Assembly (NCBI GenBank): GCA_016197365.1
Contig: JACPVS010000009.1
Span: forward strand, 281,081-345,080
Reading direction: 5' to 3'
DNA: 64,000 bases
Origin: Mycolicibacterium cosmeticum
GTDB taxonomy: Bacteria > Actinomycetota > Actinomycetes > Mycobacteriales > Mycobacteriaceae
A model generated the notes under the pieces. The model saw only the letters and a program-made list of their open reading frames with translations. It had not been told where the DNA came from and searched no databases. Within the stretch, counting starts at the first letter, position 1; each line of letters opens with the position of its first letter. This document shows positions 35,969 to 44,631 of this stretch, one piece after another. Both the position numbers and the translations under genes were made by a program.

Positions 35969-37563
35969 ATTCGGAAGGTGGCGAAGGCGTGGGTGCCGCC
36001 GACTGGCGCGGAGTGGGTGGCCGACAGGGCGAGGCCGAGAACCGTTCTTGTGTCTCGGGGATCGATGACGCCGTCGTCCCAGATTCGGCCTGTGGCGTAG
36101 AGCGCGCCCGACTGCTGCTCGATCATGTCCTCGATCTCCTGACGCACCTTTGCGTCGTCGGCGTCGCTGAACTCGGCGCCCGAACGCTGCGCTGCGCCGC
36201 GCCGGATGATCGACATGACGCCGCCGAGCTGTGCGCCTCCCATGACGGCAATCCGGTGGTTGGGCCACGTGAAGACGAAACGCGGGTCGAACGCGCGGCC
36301 TGACATGCCGTAGTTGCCGGCTCCGTAGGACGCGCCGATCATCAGGGTCAGGTGCGGAACCGCAGAATTGGAGACGGCATTGATCAGCTTCGAGCCGTCT
36401 TTGATGATTCCGCCCCGTTCGGCGGCAGAGCCCACCATGAACCCGGTGATGTTCTGCACGAACAGCAGGGGGATATTGCGCGCGTTGGCGAGCTGGATGA
36501 AGTGCGCACCCTTGTTCGACTCGTCGGAGAACAGGATTCCGTTGTTCGCCACCACCCCGACCGGATAGCCGGCGATGGACCCCCAGCCGGTCACCAATTG
36601 AGGACCGAAGAGCGGCTTGAACTCGCTGAAGCGGGAACCGTCCAGCACGCGACCCAGTACCTCGCGCACCTCCACGGGGCGCTTCGGATCAGCGGCTGCA
36701 CAGCTGAGGAGCCCCTCAGGATCGAGCTGTGGCGTGTCTGCGGGCAACGTCGGTCCCGGGCCGGCCTTGGTCCATCCCAGGTCAGCCACGATCTGCCTAC
36801 CCAACCTCAAGGCATCACGTTCGTCCTCGGCCAGATAGTCGGCCAGTCCCGAGACCCGGGCGTGCATCTCGGCGCCGCCGAGCGATTCATCGTCGATGTC
36901 TTCGTTGATGGCCATTTTCACCAGCGGTGGCCCACCGAGATAGACCGTCGCTGCCTCTTTCACCAGGACGGCGTACTGGCTCATGCCGGGCACGTAGGCG
37001 CCACCGGCCGTCGAGCTACCGAAGACCAGCGAGATGGTCGGGATGCCCTTGGCCGTGAGGCGGGTGATCTCGCGGAACACCTGCCCGCCGGGAACGACGA
37101 TGTCGGCCTGCCGGGGTAGATCCGCTCCCCCGGACTCCACGAGGCTGATCAGGGGCAAGTGGTTCCGGTCGGCAATTTCTAGGGCGCGGAGCTGTTTTGC
37201 GACAGCATCAGGATTGAGAGAACCGCCCTTCACCGTCGGCTGGTGGGCGATGATCATGCACTCGACACCCGAGACCGGACCGATACCGGTGATCATCCGG
37301 CCGCCTGGCTGTTCATTCGGATCGTGGGCACCCGCATAGCAGGACAGCTCCAAGAACGGCGCGTCTTCATCCAGAAGTAGATCGACACGTTCGCGGGCGA
37401 GCAGTTTGCCCCGGGAGCGGTGACGGTCCACCGCTTTGGCTCCTCCCGACGCCACGATCTGGCTGGCCAGTTGCCCCAGTGGCACCAACGCCTCCAACAT
37501 GGCGCGGCGATCGGTCTCGTACTGCTCGGAACGAGGATCGAGCCGAGTGGTGATGACGGTCAT
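35965..37563 (-). CDS. Acyl-CoA carboxylase beta subunit (carboxyltransferase)
   Basis: 532 residues with the two crotonase-like halves of the MCC/geranyl-CoA carboxylase group: GIGPVSGVECMIIAHQPTVKGG, FGSSTAGGAYVPGMSQYAV, and in the second half GILFSDESNKGAHFIQLA, GASYGAGNYGMSGRAF and the MGGAQLGGVMSIIRR region. This type carboxylates the gamma position of 3-methyl-enoyl-CoA esters. I cannot tell methylcrotonyl from geranyl-like specificity by eye. First gene of the operon; two operator-like palindromes lie in the gap to the divergent hydrolase gene. Confidence 0.9.
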   Translation of the reverse strand: MTVITTRLDPRSEQYETDRRAMLEALVPLGQLASQIVASGGAKAVDRHRSRGKLLARERVDLLLDEDAPFLELSCYAGAHDPNEQPGGRMITGIGPVSGVECMIIAHQPTVKGGSLNPDAVAKQLRALEIADRNHLPLISLVESGGADLPRQADIVVPGGQVFREITRLTAKGIPTISLVFGSSTAGGAYVPGMSQYAVLVKEAATVYLGGPPLVKMAINEDIDDESLGGAEMHARVSGLADYLAEDERDALRLGRQIVADLGWTKAGPGPTLPADTPQLDPEGLLSCAAADPKRPVEVREVLGRVLDGSRFSEFKPLFGPQLVTGWGSIAGYPVGVVANNGILFSDESNKGAHFIQLANARNIPLLFVQNITGFMVGSAAERGGIIKDGSKLINAVSNSAVPHLTLMIGASYGAGNYGMSGRAFDPRFVFTWPNHRIAVMGGAQLGGVMSIIRRGAAQRSGAEFSDADDAKVRQEIEDMIEQQSGALYATGRIWDDGVIDPRDTRTVLGLALSATHSAPVGGTHAFATFRM

Positions 37564-37696
37564 CGGAATACCTCAATCGAATGGAACACGGACGGTGAAC
37601 TGCACTGGTCCTGACGCCAAGAGCGGACGTGACCGCACAGTGAGCGCCAGTCGCGGGAGATGGGTGCGCGATGCACTGCTCCGACCATCTCTCAAT

Positions 37697-37712
37697 TTGA
37701 TTAGTGAGTCAA
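37697..37712. promoter_or_regulatory. Operator-like palindrome, site 4
   Basis: TTGATTAGTGAGTCAA, full match to TTGAYT-N4-AGTCAA; 134 bp upstream of the carboxylase beta start. Confidence 0.6.
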
Positions 37713-37774
37713 GTCTCATCACGAGAGATTCCGGTTTCTAAGACCGTCAGCGAGCGAACCGCGGTTAAATTTTC

Positions 37775-37790
37775 TTGACTTGCAAGTCAT
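37775..37790. promoter_or_regulatory. Operator-like palindrome, site 5
   Basis: TTGACTTGCAAGTCAT, containing the perfect 14-bp palindrome TGACTTGCAAGTCA; 122 bp upstream of the hydrolase start. Confidence 0.65.
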
Positions 37791-37911
37791 GTTGTGTCTA
37801 CCGTCACAGTGGGCGGTCGATCAGCGGGCGGAGATAGCTCCCCACGACCAGATGACGGCGCCCTGACCCAAACGCGGACAACCGGTTGGCTGTTCGCCTC
37901 TTTAGGAGATT

Positions 37912-38829
37912 GTGAAATTCATGGCGAGTGTCGAATCCGGGCTTCTCAAAGCCCTGTACGAATCCATCGTCGGTCGCATGGCCGCGGACCCAGACATGGA
38001 CCTGGTGACGTTGCGGTCGATGTTCGAGGAGCTTGGCTCGCTGGCCAAAGAACCCGAGGACGTCACCTACGCCGAGATCGACCAAGACGGAGTCCGAGGG
38101 CTGTGGTGTCTCCCGGTCGGCGCACCGGACGACCGGGCGATTCTCTACACCCACGGCGGCGGCTTTGTCGGCAACACCGCAAGCAGCCACCGCAAGCTCA
38201 GCGCTCACCTGGCCGGGTCGGCTGGAGTCCGTGTGTTCAGCCTCGAATACCGGCTCGCACCGGAGCACCCTTTTCCCGCACAGGTCGAGGACTCCTTGGC
38301 CGCCTACCGTTGGCTGCGCAGCCAAGGGTTGCCGCCCAACCAGATCGCGACCGCCGGGGACTCCGCGGGAGGCAACTTGGCGATTACGCTCCCGCTACAG
38401 CTCAAGGACCTGGGCGAGCCCGCCCCAGCCGCCGTGGTCGCCTTCTCGCCGTGGCTGGATATGGAGCACCTGGGCGAGACACTCAAGACCAATGCCGAAA
38501 AGGACGCACTGGTCAGCACCGCTGTCGTCACCATGCTGAGCCAGATGTTCCTCGGCCAGAACGGGTCACCCACGGCCCCTCTCGCCAACCCCCTGTTCGC
38601 TGACTTCGCAGGTTATCCACCTCTGCATGTAGCTGCCAGCACGGACGAAGCACTTTTCAGCGACTCCGAGCGGCTTGTCGAACGCGCAACCAACGCCGGC
38701 GTCACCACCGAGCTACGCGCCGTGAACGACCAACAGCACGTCTTTCCCTTCCTTGCCGGACGAGCACCCGAGGCCGACGAAGCCATCGCCGCCGCCGCCG
38801 CATGGATTCGGCGACACCTCGCGGACTAA
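37912..38829 (+). CDS. HSL-family alpha/beta hydrolase, probable lactone hydrolase
   Basis: 305 residues. Oxyanion motif YTHGGGFVGN near residue 77, nucleophile GDSAGGN, Asp in STDEALFSDS and His in QQHVFPF: a complete HSL-type catalytic triad. The monoterpene epsilon-lactone hydrolase MlhB belongs to this family, and the next gene is a Baeyer-Villiger monooxygenase, so opening of the lactone product is the likely job. GTG 37912 has AGGAGAT in front; an ATG four codons in is less well spaced. First gene of the plus-strand operon. Confidence 0.87.
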   Translation: MKFMASVESGLLKALYESIVGRMAADPDMDLVTLRSMFEELGSLAKEPEDVTYAEIDQDGVRGLWCLPVGAPDDRAILYTHGGGFVGNTASSHRKLSAHLAGSAGVRVFSLEYRLAPEHPFPAQVEDSLAAYRWLRSQGLPPNQIATAGDSAGGNLAITLPLQLKDLGEPAPAAVVAFSPWLDMEHLGETLKTNAEKDALVSTAVVTMLSQMFLGQNGSPTAPLANPLFADFAGYPPLHVAASTDEALFSDSERLVERATNAGVTTELRAVNDQQHVFPFLAGRAPEADEAIAAAAAWIRRHLAD

Positions 38830-38879
38830 TACGCAACCACAGCAACACATCCCGACAACCCGACCTCAAGGACTGACCC

Positions 38880-40520
38880 ATGCCACAGCAGAATGCGACC
38901 CACTCCCACACCGACGCACTCGTCATCGGCGCCGGATTCGGCGGAGTGCGCACCCTGATCGAACTCAACAAACTTGGCCTCTCGGCCATCGCCCTGGAGG
39001 CCGGCACCGACGTCGGTGGTACGTGGTACTGGAACCGCTACCCGGGAGCACGCACTGACAGCGAAAGCTGGTCCTACTGTTTCCCATTCCCGGAGATCGA
39101 ACAGGCATGGAACTGGTCTGAGCGCTATCCCGGTCAGGCGGAGGTGCAGCGCTACGTCGCCTTTGTTGCCGACCACTTCGATGTGCGACGCCAGGTCACC
39201 TTCGGGCAGCGGGTCGCCTCGGCGAGCTACGACGAGACCGCGAACATCTGGGCCGTCACCACCGAAGACGGCAGCCGCTACACCTGTACTTTCCTGATCA
39301 CCTGCCTGGGGCACCTCTCGATCCCCCAGCTGCCGCAGTTCGAGGGCCTCGACACCTACGCAGGAGAGGTGTACAGCACGGCCCAGTGGCCGAAGGAAGA
39401 GGTCGACTTCACCGGCAAACGGGTGGCGGTGATCGGCACCGGCGCCTCCGGCATCCAAACCATTCCCATCGTGGCCCAGCAGGCGGCACATCTCACCGTC
39501 TTCCAGCGCACGCCCAACTACGTGATGCCCGCCCAGAACCATGACCTCGACGACGCTTTCCGCCAGCAGATCAAGGACGACTATGCCGAGGTTTGGCGAA
39601 AGGCACGCAGCCACGTCTTCGGCTTCCCCCTCGACCCCGCGGGACGCACCTACAGCGACGTGACCACCGAAAAAGAGCGCCACGACATCTTCGAGCAGGG
39701 TTGGCGCGACGGCAGTTTCCACTTCGTCTTCGAGACCTTCGATGACCTCATCCTCGACCAGCGCTCCAACGACGCCGCCGCCGAATTCATCCGCACCAAG
39801 ATTCGCGAAACCGTCGAAGACCCGGCAACCGCCGAATTGCTGACCCCTCGCGGGTACCCCTACATCTCCAAGCGCCCGCCGTCAGGTACCGACTACTACG
39901 AGACCTTCAACCGCGACAATGTGGAACTGGTCGACATCCGCAACAACCCCATCGAGTCGATGACCGCCACCGGCCTGCGCACGAGCCAACGCGACTACGA
40001 CTTCGACGCGGTAATCTTCGCCACCGGATTCGATGCGGTCACCGGAGCCCTGAACAGCATCGACATCACCGGCAAGGGCGGCGTGAAGCTGTCGGAGGCG
40101 TGGGCGGGGGGGCCGGAGAACTACCTCGGCACCGCCACCCCGGGATTCCCGAACCTGGTCACGGTCTGCGGTCCTCAGAGTGCCTACGCCAACATCCCGG
40201 TGATCATCGAAGCAGTCGTGACCTGGTTGGGGCAAGCGCTGACGTTCATGAAGAAGAACAACTATGAACGTCTCGAGGCGACGCCGGAGGCGACCGCCAG
40301 CTGGGTAGCCCAGGTAGACGCCATTTTCAACGCCACTCTGCTGCCCGCCGGCGAGGAGGTCAACAGCTGGTACCTCGGAGCGAACACACCCGGTAAGCCC
40401 CGTCGTGTCCTGTTCTACTTCGGCGGCGCCGCCGCCTACCTACAAGTGCTCAGCGATTGCGCCAACAAAGATTTCGAGGGCTTCGACTTCTCGCGGCTCC
40501 CAGTCGGAGCACACCGATGA
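38880..40520 (+). CDS. Baeyer-Villiger-type flavin monooxygenase
   Basis: 546 residues. FAD-binding GAGFGG at 17-22, the BVMO segment VGGTWYWNRYPGARTD, NADPH-binding GTGASG at 186-191, and KRPPSGTDYYETFNRDNV in which the Arg of KRP matches the catalytic Arg of cyclohexanone monooxygenase. The linker fingerprint FxGxxxHxxxW reads YAGEVYSTAQW (160-170): Phe is Tyr and the His is Ser166. Expected reaction: ketone + NADPH + O2 to ester or lactone. Hydrolase, ligase and ene-reductase neighbours fit a cyclic ketone route. ATG 38880 has AAGGAC upstream. Confidence 0.9.
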   Translation: MPQQNATHSHTDALVIGAGFGGVRTLIELNKLGLSAIALEAGTDVGGTWYWNRYPGARTDSESWSYCFPFPEIEQAWNWSERYPGQAEVQRYVAFVADHFDVRRQVTFGQRVASASYDETANIWAVTTEDGSRYTCTFLITCLGHLSIPQLPQFEGLDTYAGEVYSTAQWPKEEVDFTGKRVAVIGTGASGIQTIPIVAQQAAHLTVFQRTPNYVMPAQNHDLDDAFRQQIKDDYAEVWRKARSHVFGFPLDPAGRTYSDVTTEKERHDIFEQGWRDGSFHFVFETFDDLILDQRSNDAAAEFIRTKIRETVEDPATAELLTPRGYPYISKRPPSGTDYYETFNRDNVELVDIRNNPIESMTATGLRTSQRDYDFDAVIFATGFDAVTGALNSIDITGKGGVKLSEAWAGGPENYLGTATPGFPNLVTVCGPQSAYANIPVIIEAVVTWLGQALTFMKKNNYERLEATPEATASWVAQVDAIFNATLLPAGEEVNSWYLGANTPGKPRRVLFYFGGAAAYLQVLSDCANKDFEGFDFSRLPVGAHR

Positions 40521-40548
40521 CCTTCACCACACACAACAGGGAGATGCC

Positions 40549-40833
40549 GTGTTCGTAATTCTCAGTAAGTACACTCGTCCGCTGGAGGACCAACAGCTCG
40601 TCGCGGAACACATCGCATTTGTCGAATCGATGTATAAGAGTGGTACTTTCATCGCCTCCGGACCGAGATCGCCCTTCACCGGCGGTGTAATCGTCGCCCG
40701 CGGCGACAACGAGGCCGCGCTGCGGGAATCCATGTCGCGCGACCCGTTCATCCGTGAAGGAATCGTCACCGACTATGACTACGTGCAGTTCCGCGCGTCC
40801 AAAGCCATGCACTCCGATCTGATTGAGACGTGA
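40549..40833 (+). CDS. YciI-family protein
   Basis: 94 residues, ferredoxin-like fold. The conserved His of LVAEHIAFVESMY and Asp of SRDPFIREG are the pair seen in YciI and related muconolactone-isomerase-like proteins, some of which are small hydrolases or isomerases. GTG 40549 follows AGGGAG. Between monooxygenase and ligase in the operon, so an isomerase or dehalogenase-like side reaction on the lactone/acid is possible. Function unproven. Confidence 0.8.
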   Translation: MFVILSKYTRPLEDQQLVAEHIAFVESMYKSGTFIASGPRSPFTGGVIVARGDNEAALRESMSRDPFIREGIVTDYDYVQFRASKAMHSDLIET

Positions 40834-40883
40834 ACCCGACCCACCCGATGGTTTCCTTGAACGCTCACGAGGAGCACTCCACC

Positions 40884-42464
40884 ATGGACACGACCATCGC
40901 ATCGCCCCCTGATGCGTTCACACCCACCCTGCTGTCGCACCTGCTTCGCTCGGCCGACCCGGAGGCACCAGTTCTCCTGTGTGCGGACAAGGCGTGGACA
41001 TCCAGTGAATTGCGTACCGCGGTAGATCAATTCGCTACCGGGCTCCTTTCGCTGGGAATTGGGAAAGGCGACCGTGTCGCTGTCGCTGCACCCAACTCCG
41101 CACAATGGCTCATCACCTGGTTTGCGACTGCACGGATCGGCGCCATCCTGGTGACGCTGAATGTCGCCTACCGCGACCAGGAGTTCGACTACATGCTCAA
41201 CCAGTCCTCGGCGAGGATGCTCATCTGCTGCGCCGAGAACGGCGGCTTTGACTTCGTCCACTTCTTGAACGGGCTACGACCGAGACTCAAGACCGTGCAG
41301 CACTACGTGTTCCTCGGCGGCGAGGGCTTCCCGGGAAGCATGCGCTGGAACGACCTTACCTCCAGCATCGACGTGGATGCGTTGCGCGATCACGAATCCC
41401 AGGTGCGCTCTGATGACCCTGCGGTTCTCCTCTACACGTCCGGCACGACCGGACAACCCAAGGGAGCCACCCTCACGCACCGCAGCATCCTGGGCTCGGC
41501 CCTGGCCCAAGCAGATCATCTGCGCCTCGGAGCGAACAACGTTGCGATCGGCCATATGCCGCTAAATCACGTTGGCGGCATGACCTGCACCGTGGCCGCT
41601 ACGATGGTGGCGGGCGGAAGGGTAGTGCTACTGCCCCGATTCGATCCCACGCAGGCGCTGGACGCGATCCGTCGGCACGGCGTCACAACCTACATCGGTG
41701 TGCCCACGATGTACACGATGTTGATGGATCACCCCGACTTCTCCCCTGAGGCCGTGACATCGATCCGCACCTGCATCATCGGAGGATCCAATATGGAACC
41801 CGCGCTGGGCAGGCGGATCCTGGCGAACTTCGCCGGCGCCCGAATGGCCAACCTCTACGGGCTATCCGAGACCTCCGGCGGTTGCATCATTTCCGCGATC
41901 GACGACGACCTCGACACCCTCGTGGACACCCTCGGCGTCCCCATTGGCGGTTTCGAGATCAGCATCACCGACGCGAACCACAAACCACTGCCCGTTGGCT
42001 CCGAAGGCCAGCTCCGCGTGCGAGGGCAGTGTGTAGCCGCGGGCTACTGGCAGAAGCCTCAGGAGACCTCCCAGGCGTTCCTGCCCGATAACTGGCTCGA
42101 CACCGGCGACATGGCGGTACTGCGCCCTGATGGGCGCATCGCCCTGCGCGGTCGTTTGAAGGAGATGTACGTCCGCAGCGGGTACAACGTATACCCCGTG
42201 GAAGTCGAGAATGTGCTGGCACGCCATCCGGAAGTCGCCATGAGCGCCGTGGTCGGCATGCCTGACCCGTTCTACGGCGAAGTCGGTTACGCCTACGTCG
42301 TCCCCTCGCCCGGACACATAATCGACACCGACGATCTCCTCGCAAAATGCGCAAAACAGCTCGCCAAATACAAGCTGCCCGCGAAAATCCTGGTGGTTGA
42401 TTCGCTGCCGCTCACGCCTTCGGGCAAGATCAAGAAAGTGGAGCTCCGCGATCGGGAGGTATAG
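40884..42464 (+). CDS. AMP-forming acyl-CoA ligase
   Basis: 526 residues of the ANL superfamily: P-loop LLYTSGTTGQPKG, NLYGLSETSGG (A5), WLDTGDMAVLRPDGRIALRGR (A7-A8, in parts) and the C-terminal catalytic Lys in LTPSGKIKK. Activates a carboxylic acid, here probably the hydroxy acid released from the lactone, to its CoA thioester. ATG 40884 has GAGGAG upstream; the frame is open to a GTG at 40830 that overlaps the YciI stop. Medium-chain or cyclic acids are typical for this branch. Confidence 0.9.
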   Translation: MDTTIASPPDAFTPTLLSHLLRSADPEAPVLLCADKAWTSSELRTAVDQFATGLLSLGIGKGDRVAVAAPNSAQWLITWFATARIGAILVTLNVAYRDQEFDYMLNQSSARMLICCAENGGFDFVHFLNGLRPRLKTVQHYVFLGGEGFPGSMRWNDLTSSIDVDALRDHESQVRSDDPAVLLYTSGTTGQPKGATLTHRSILGSALAQADHLRLGANNVAIGHMPLNHVGGMTCTVAATMVAGGRVVLLPRFDPTQALDAIRRHGVTTYIGVPTMYTMLMDHPDFSPEAVTSIRTCIIGGSNMEPALGRRILANFAGARMANLYGLSETSGGCIISAIDDDLDTLVDTLGVPIGGFEISITDANHKPLPVGSEGQLRVRGQCVAAGYWQKPQETSQAFLPDNWLDTGDMAVLRPDGRIALRGRLKEMYVRSGYNVYPVEVENVLARHPEVAMSAVVGMPDPFYGEVGYAYVVPSPGHIIDTDDLLAKCAKQLAKYKLPAKILVVDSLPLTPSGKIKKVELRDREV

Positions 42465-42467
42465 GTA

Positions 42468-43220
42468 ATGCCGCCACGTACGGTGGGCACCACAACGGCA
42501 CCCATTCGACCTGTGAGGACCACCGCCATGGCATCGAACGAAGGCACCGAGCCGAACTCCGAGCCGACCGCTCCACAGCATCGCAAAGGACCCGATGACG
42601 CGCCACCCACCAAGCGCGGTCGTAAGACACGAGACGCTTTGGTCAGCGCGGCACGTGAGCTGTTCGAAGAACGGGGCTACCGCGAGACGCGCATATCCGA
42701 TATCGCCGAGCGTTCGGGAACTTCCTACGGCACCTTCTATCACTATTTCGAAACAAAGGAAGACGTCCTCCACGCCTTATTCACCACGGTGGCCGGTGAA
42801 ATGTTCACGGCCTCGCAGGCAGGACGAGATGTTCCCGATGACCCGATCGCAAGGATCGAGGCTGCCACACGCAAATACTTTGCGGCTGCCGGACGGAACG
42901 CCTGGCTGATCGCAGTGATCGACGAGACCGCACTGCGCGACAATCACTTTCGCGATCTCAAGCTTCAACTACGGGAAGTGTTCCTGCGCCGGAACGAAGC
43001 CGGGATCCGCAGACTGCAGGAGCAAGGCCTAGTCGACCCAGGCCTCGACCCGACGATTGTTTCCGCGGCGCTCGGCGGCATGGTCGAACACTTCACCCAA
43101 ATGTGGTACGTGCACGGCGTCAGATTCGACGAAGAAGCCGCTCTCCGCACGTTAACCACGCTGTGGGCCAATGCGATCGGACTGATTGCCAGTGTGCCCT
43201 CAACCGCCACGGCCAGCTGA
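42468..43220 (+). CDS. TetR-family regulator, probable repressor of the island palindromes
   Basis: 250 residues with a 45-residue hydrophilic N-terminal extension, then the HTH at about 52-98 (ALVSAARELFEERGYRETRI, SDIAERSGTSYGTFYHYFETK) and a C-terminal domain of the kind seen in KstR2/FadR-like regulators. GGGAGGT precedes ATG 42468; an ATG at 42528 is an alternative. It lies inside the ligase/ene-reductase operon. The other two TetR genes of the island have their own distinct operators next to them, so this one is the best candidate for the TTGAYT-N4-AGTCAA sites. Confidence 0.85.
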   Translation: MPPRTVGTTTAPIRPVRTTAMASNEGTEPNSEPTAPQHRKGPDDAPPTKRGRKTRDALVSAARELFEERGYRETRISDIAERSGTSYGTFYHYFETKEDVLHALFTTVAGEMFTASQAGRDVPDDPIARIEAATRKYFAAAGRNAWLIAVIDETALRDNHFRDLKLQLREVFLRRNEAGIRRLQEQGLVDPGLDPTIVSAALGGMVEHFTQMWYVHGVRFDEEAALRTLTTLWANAIGLIASVPSTATAS

Positions 43221-43241
43221 CGCCTGCGACATCAAGGACAT

Positions 43242-44435
43242 ATGAAGCATTCAGAGACGATTGGCGATTCGTCGGCGCTTTTCCAGCCCATCACACTGCG
43301 TTCGGTCGAGATCCCAAATCGTGTCATGGTCTCACCGATGTGTCAGTACTCCGCTGGAGAAGGCGGAGCAGCAACCGACTACCACCTTGTGCAAATCGGT
43401 AGATACGCCTTGGGTGGCTTCGGCCTCGTCGTCGTCGAGGCGACAGCCGTCACGCCAGAGGGCCGCATCACGCACGGTGATCTAGGCCTGTGGTCGGACC
43501 AGCAGACGGCCGGGCTAGCCAGAATGGCCGATTTCCTGTCCCGACACGGCAGCGTGCCAGGGATTCAGCTGGGACATGCAGGTCCGAAAGCCAGTGCTCA
43601 GAAGCCCTGGGAAGGCAACGGGCCACTCGGGATGGACGATGCCGCACGCGGCGCGCTCCCATGGCAGATCGTCTCGGTCAGTTCAGAACCGGCCGGACCC
43701 GGGTGGCCGGCGCCGGCCGCGCTCGACGTCGCCGCCATCCATCAACTGATCGACGCCTATGCTGCCGCCGCCCGCCGTGCCCGCGAAGCCGGATTCCGGT
43801 ACCTGGAGATCCACGCCGCGCACGGCTATCTCCTCCATAGTTTCCTCTCGCCGCTGACCAACACCCGCGCCGACGAGTACGGGGGTAGCAGACAAGCCCG
43901 CCAGCGATTCCTGCTGGAAGTGACCTCTGCCATCCGATCGGTTTGGCCATCGCAGTACCCACTCGGCGTACGCATATCCGCCGTCGACGGAGTCGCAGGG
44001 GCCATCGACCTCACTGACACCGTGTCCCTCAGCCGTGAACTCAAGCAACTGGGCGTCGACATCATCGACTGTTCCTCCGGCGGGGTCGGCGGGGCTTACC
44101 AACAGCCGATCGACCTCGGTTTCCAAGTTCCGTTCGCTGAGGCAGTCCGTCAGCACGCAGAAATCGCTACAGTCGCAGTCGGTCTCATCCTGGAGCCGAA
44201 TCAGGCCGAGCAAATCATCGCGGCGGGCCGAGCAGACATCGTCGCTATCGCTCGCGAAGCACTGGTCGACCCGAACTGGGCCGTGAAGGCACGCCTGCAA
44301 CTACAGACGGCTGAACGCTCTTTTGACCACTGGCACCCACAGGCGGCGTGGTGGCTCCAAGGTAGAGAGCGACTGCTCCGCAAGCTGGGTATCCACACCA
44401 GGCGCCGATCGCTCGATCACTCGACATACCCGTAG
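43242..44435 (+). CDS. Old Yellow Enzyme-family NADPH:flavin oxidoreductase (YqjM type)
   Basis: 397 residues. Class III/YqjM markers: MVSPMCQYSA with the flavin-tuning Cys and following Tyr, GIQLGHAGPKAS, and the substrate-binding His pair in EIHAAHGYLLHSFLSP; FMN-phosphate region near the C terminus (VAIAREALVDPNW). Reduces activated C=C bonds of enones or enoyl derivatives. In this setting it may saturate a cyclic enone before ring oxygenation. ATG 43242 has AAGGAC upstream. Last gene of the plus-strand operon. A C-terminal tail of about 25 basic residues is unusual. Confidence 0.9.
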   Translation: MKHSETIGDSSALFQPITLRSVEIPNRVMVSPMCQYSAGEGGAATDYHLVQIGRYALGGFGLVVVEATAVTPEGRITHGDLGLWSDQQTAGLARMADFLSRHGSVPGIQLGHAGPKASAQKPWEGNGPLGMDDAARGALPWQIVSVSSEPAGPGWPAPAALDVAAIHQLIDAYAAAARRAREAGFRYLEIHAAHGYLLHSFLSPLTNTRADEYGGSRQARQRFLLEVTSAIRSVWPSQYPLGVRISAVDGVAGAIDLTDTVSLSRELKQLGVDIIDCSSGGVGGAYQQPIDLGFQVPFAEAVRQHAEIATVAVGLILEPNQAEQIIAAGRADIVAIAREALVDPNWAVKARLQLQTAERSFDHWHPQAAWWLQGRERLLRKLGIHTRRRSLDHSTYP

Positions 44436-44529
44436 TTTGCGCGTTCTCCTGGATGTACCGACCACTGACGTTGAGCACTCGGTCTGTAGATCCAAATTTG
44501 CCCGTCAACTGTGCTGACTAGTTGACTAG

Positions 44530-44545
44530 TTGACTGATCAGTCAT
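44530..44545. promoter_or_regulatory. Operator-like palindrome, site 6
   Basis: TTGACTGATCAGTCAT with the perfect 14-bp palindrome TGACTGATCAGTCA, preceded directly by two more TGACTAGT units. Confidence 0.6.
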
Positions 44546-44615
44546 ATTTTATCGAGCAGAAGCACTAGAAAGCAGTAGAAATGCTTCCTTTGAACTCAGA
44601 TCACTGTTTTCATAC

Positions 44616-44631
44616 TTGACTTGCTGATCAA
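44616..44631. promoter_or_regulatory. Operator-like palindrome, site 7
   Basis: TTGACTTGCTGATCAA, one step from the shared pattern; 86 bp after site 6 and about 600 bp before the dehydrogenase start. Confidence 0.45.

Larger units (their letters stand above)
37564..37911. promoter_or_regulatory. Divergent promoter region of the two main catabolic operons
   Basis: 348 bp between the carboxylase beta start and the hydrolase start. It contains two members of the palindrome set (37697-37712 and 37775-37790), each about 120-135 bp from one of the start codons, so one repressor could control both operons. Confidence 0.6.

Noticed and set aside
25386..37563. Cobalamin riboswitch in front of the mutase or carboxylase genes
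   Set aside because: I looked for a B12-box-like conserved stretch in the leaders and did not see one; the genes overlap with no room for a riboswitch inside the operon.
36187..37563. Propionyl-CoA carboxylase identity for the carboxyltransferase
   Set aside because: The sequence layout and the AtuA/hydratase partners point to the methylcrotonyl/geranyl group; I could not fix the substrate, so no gene symbol was given.
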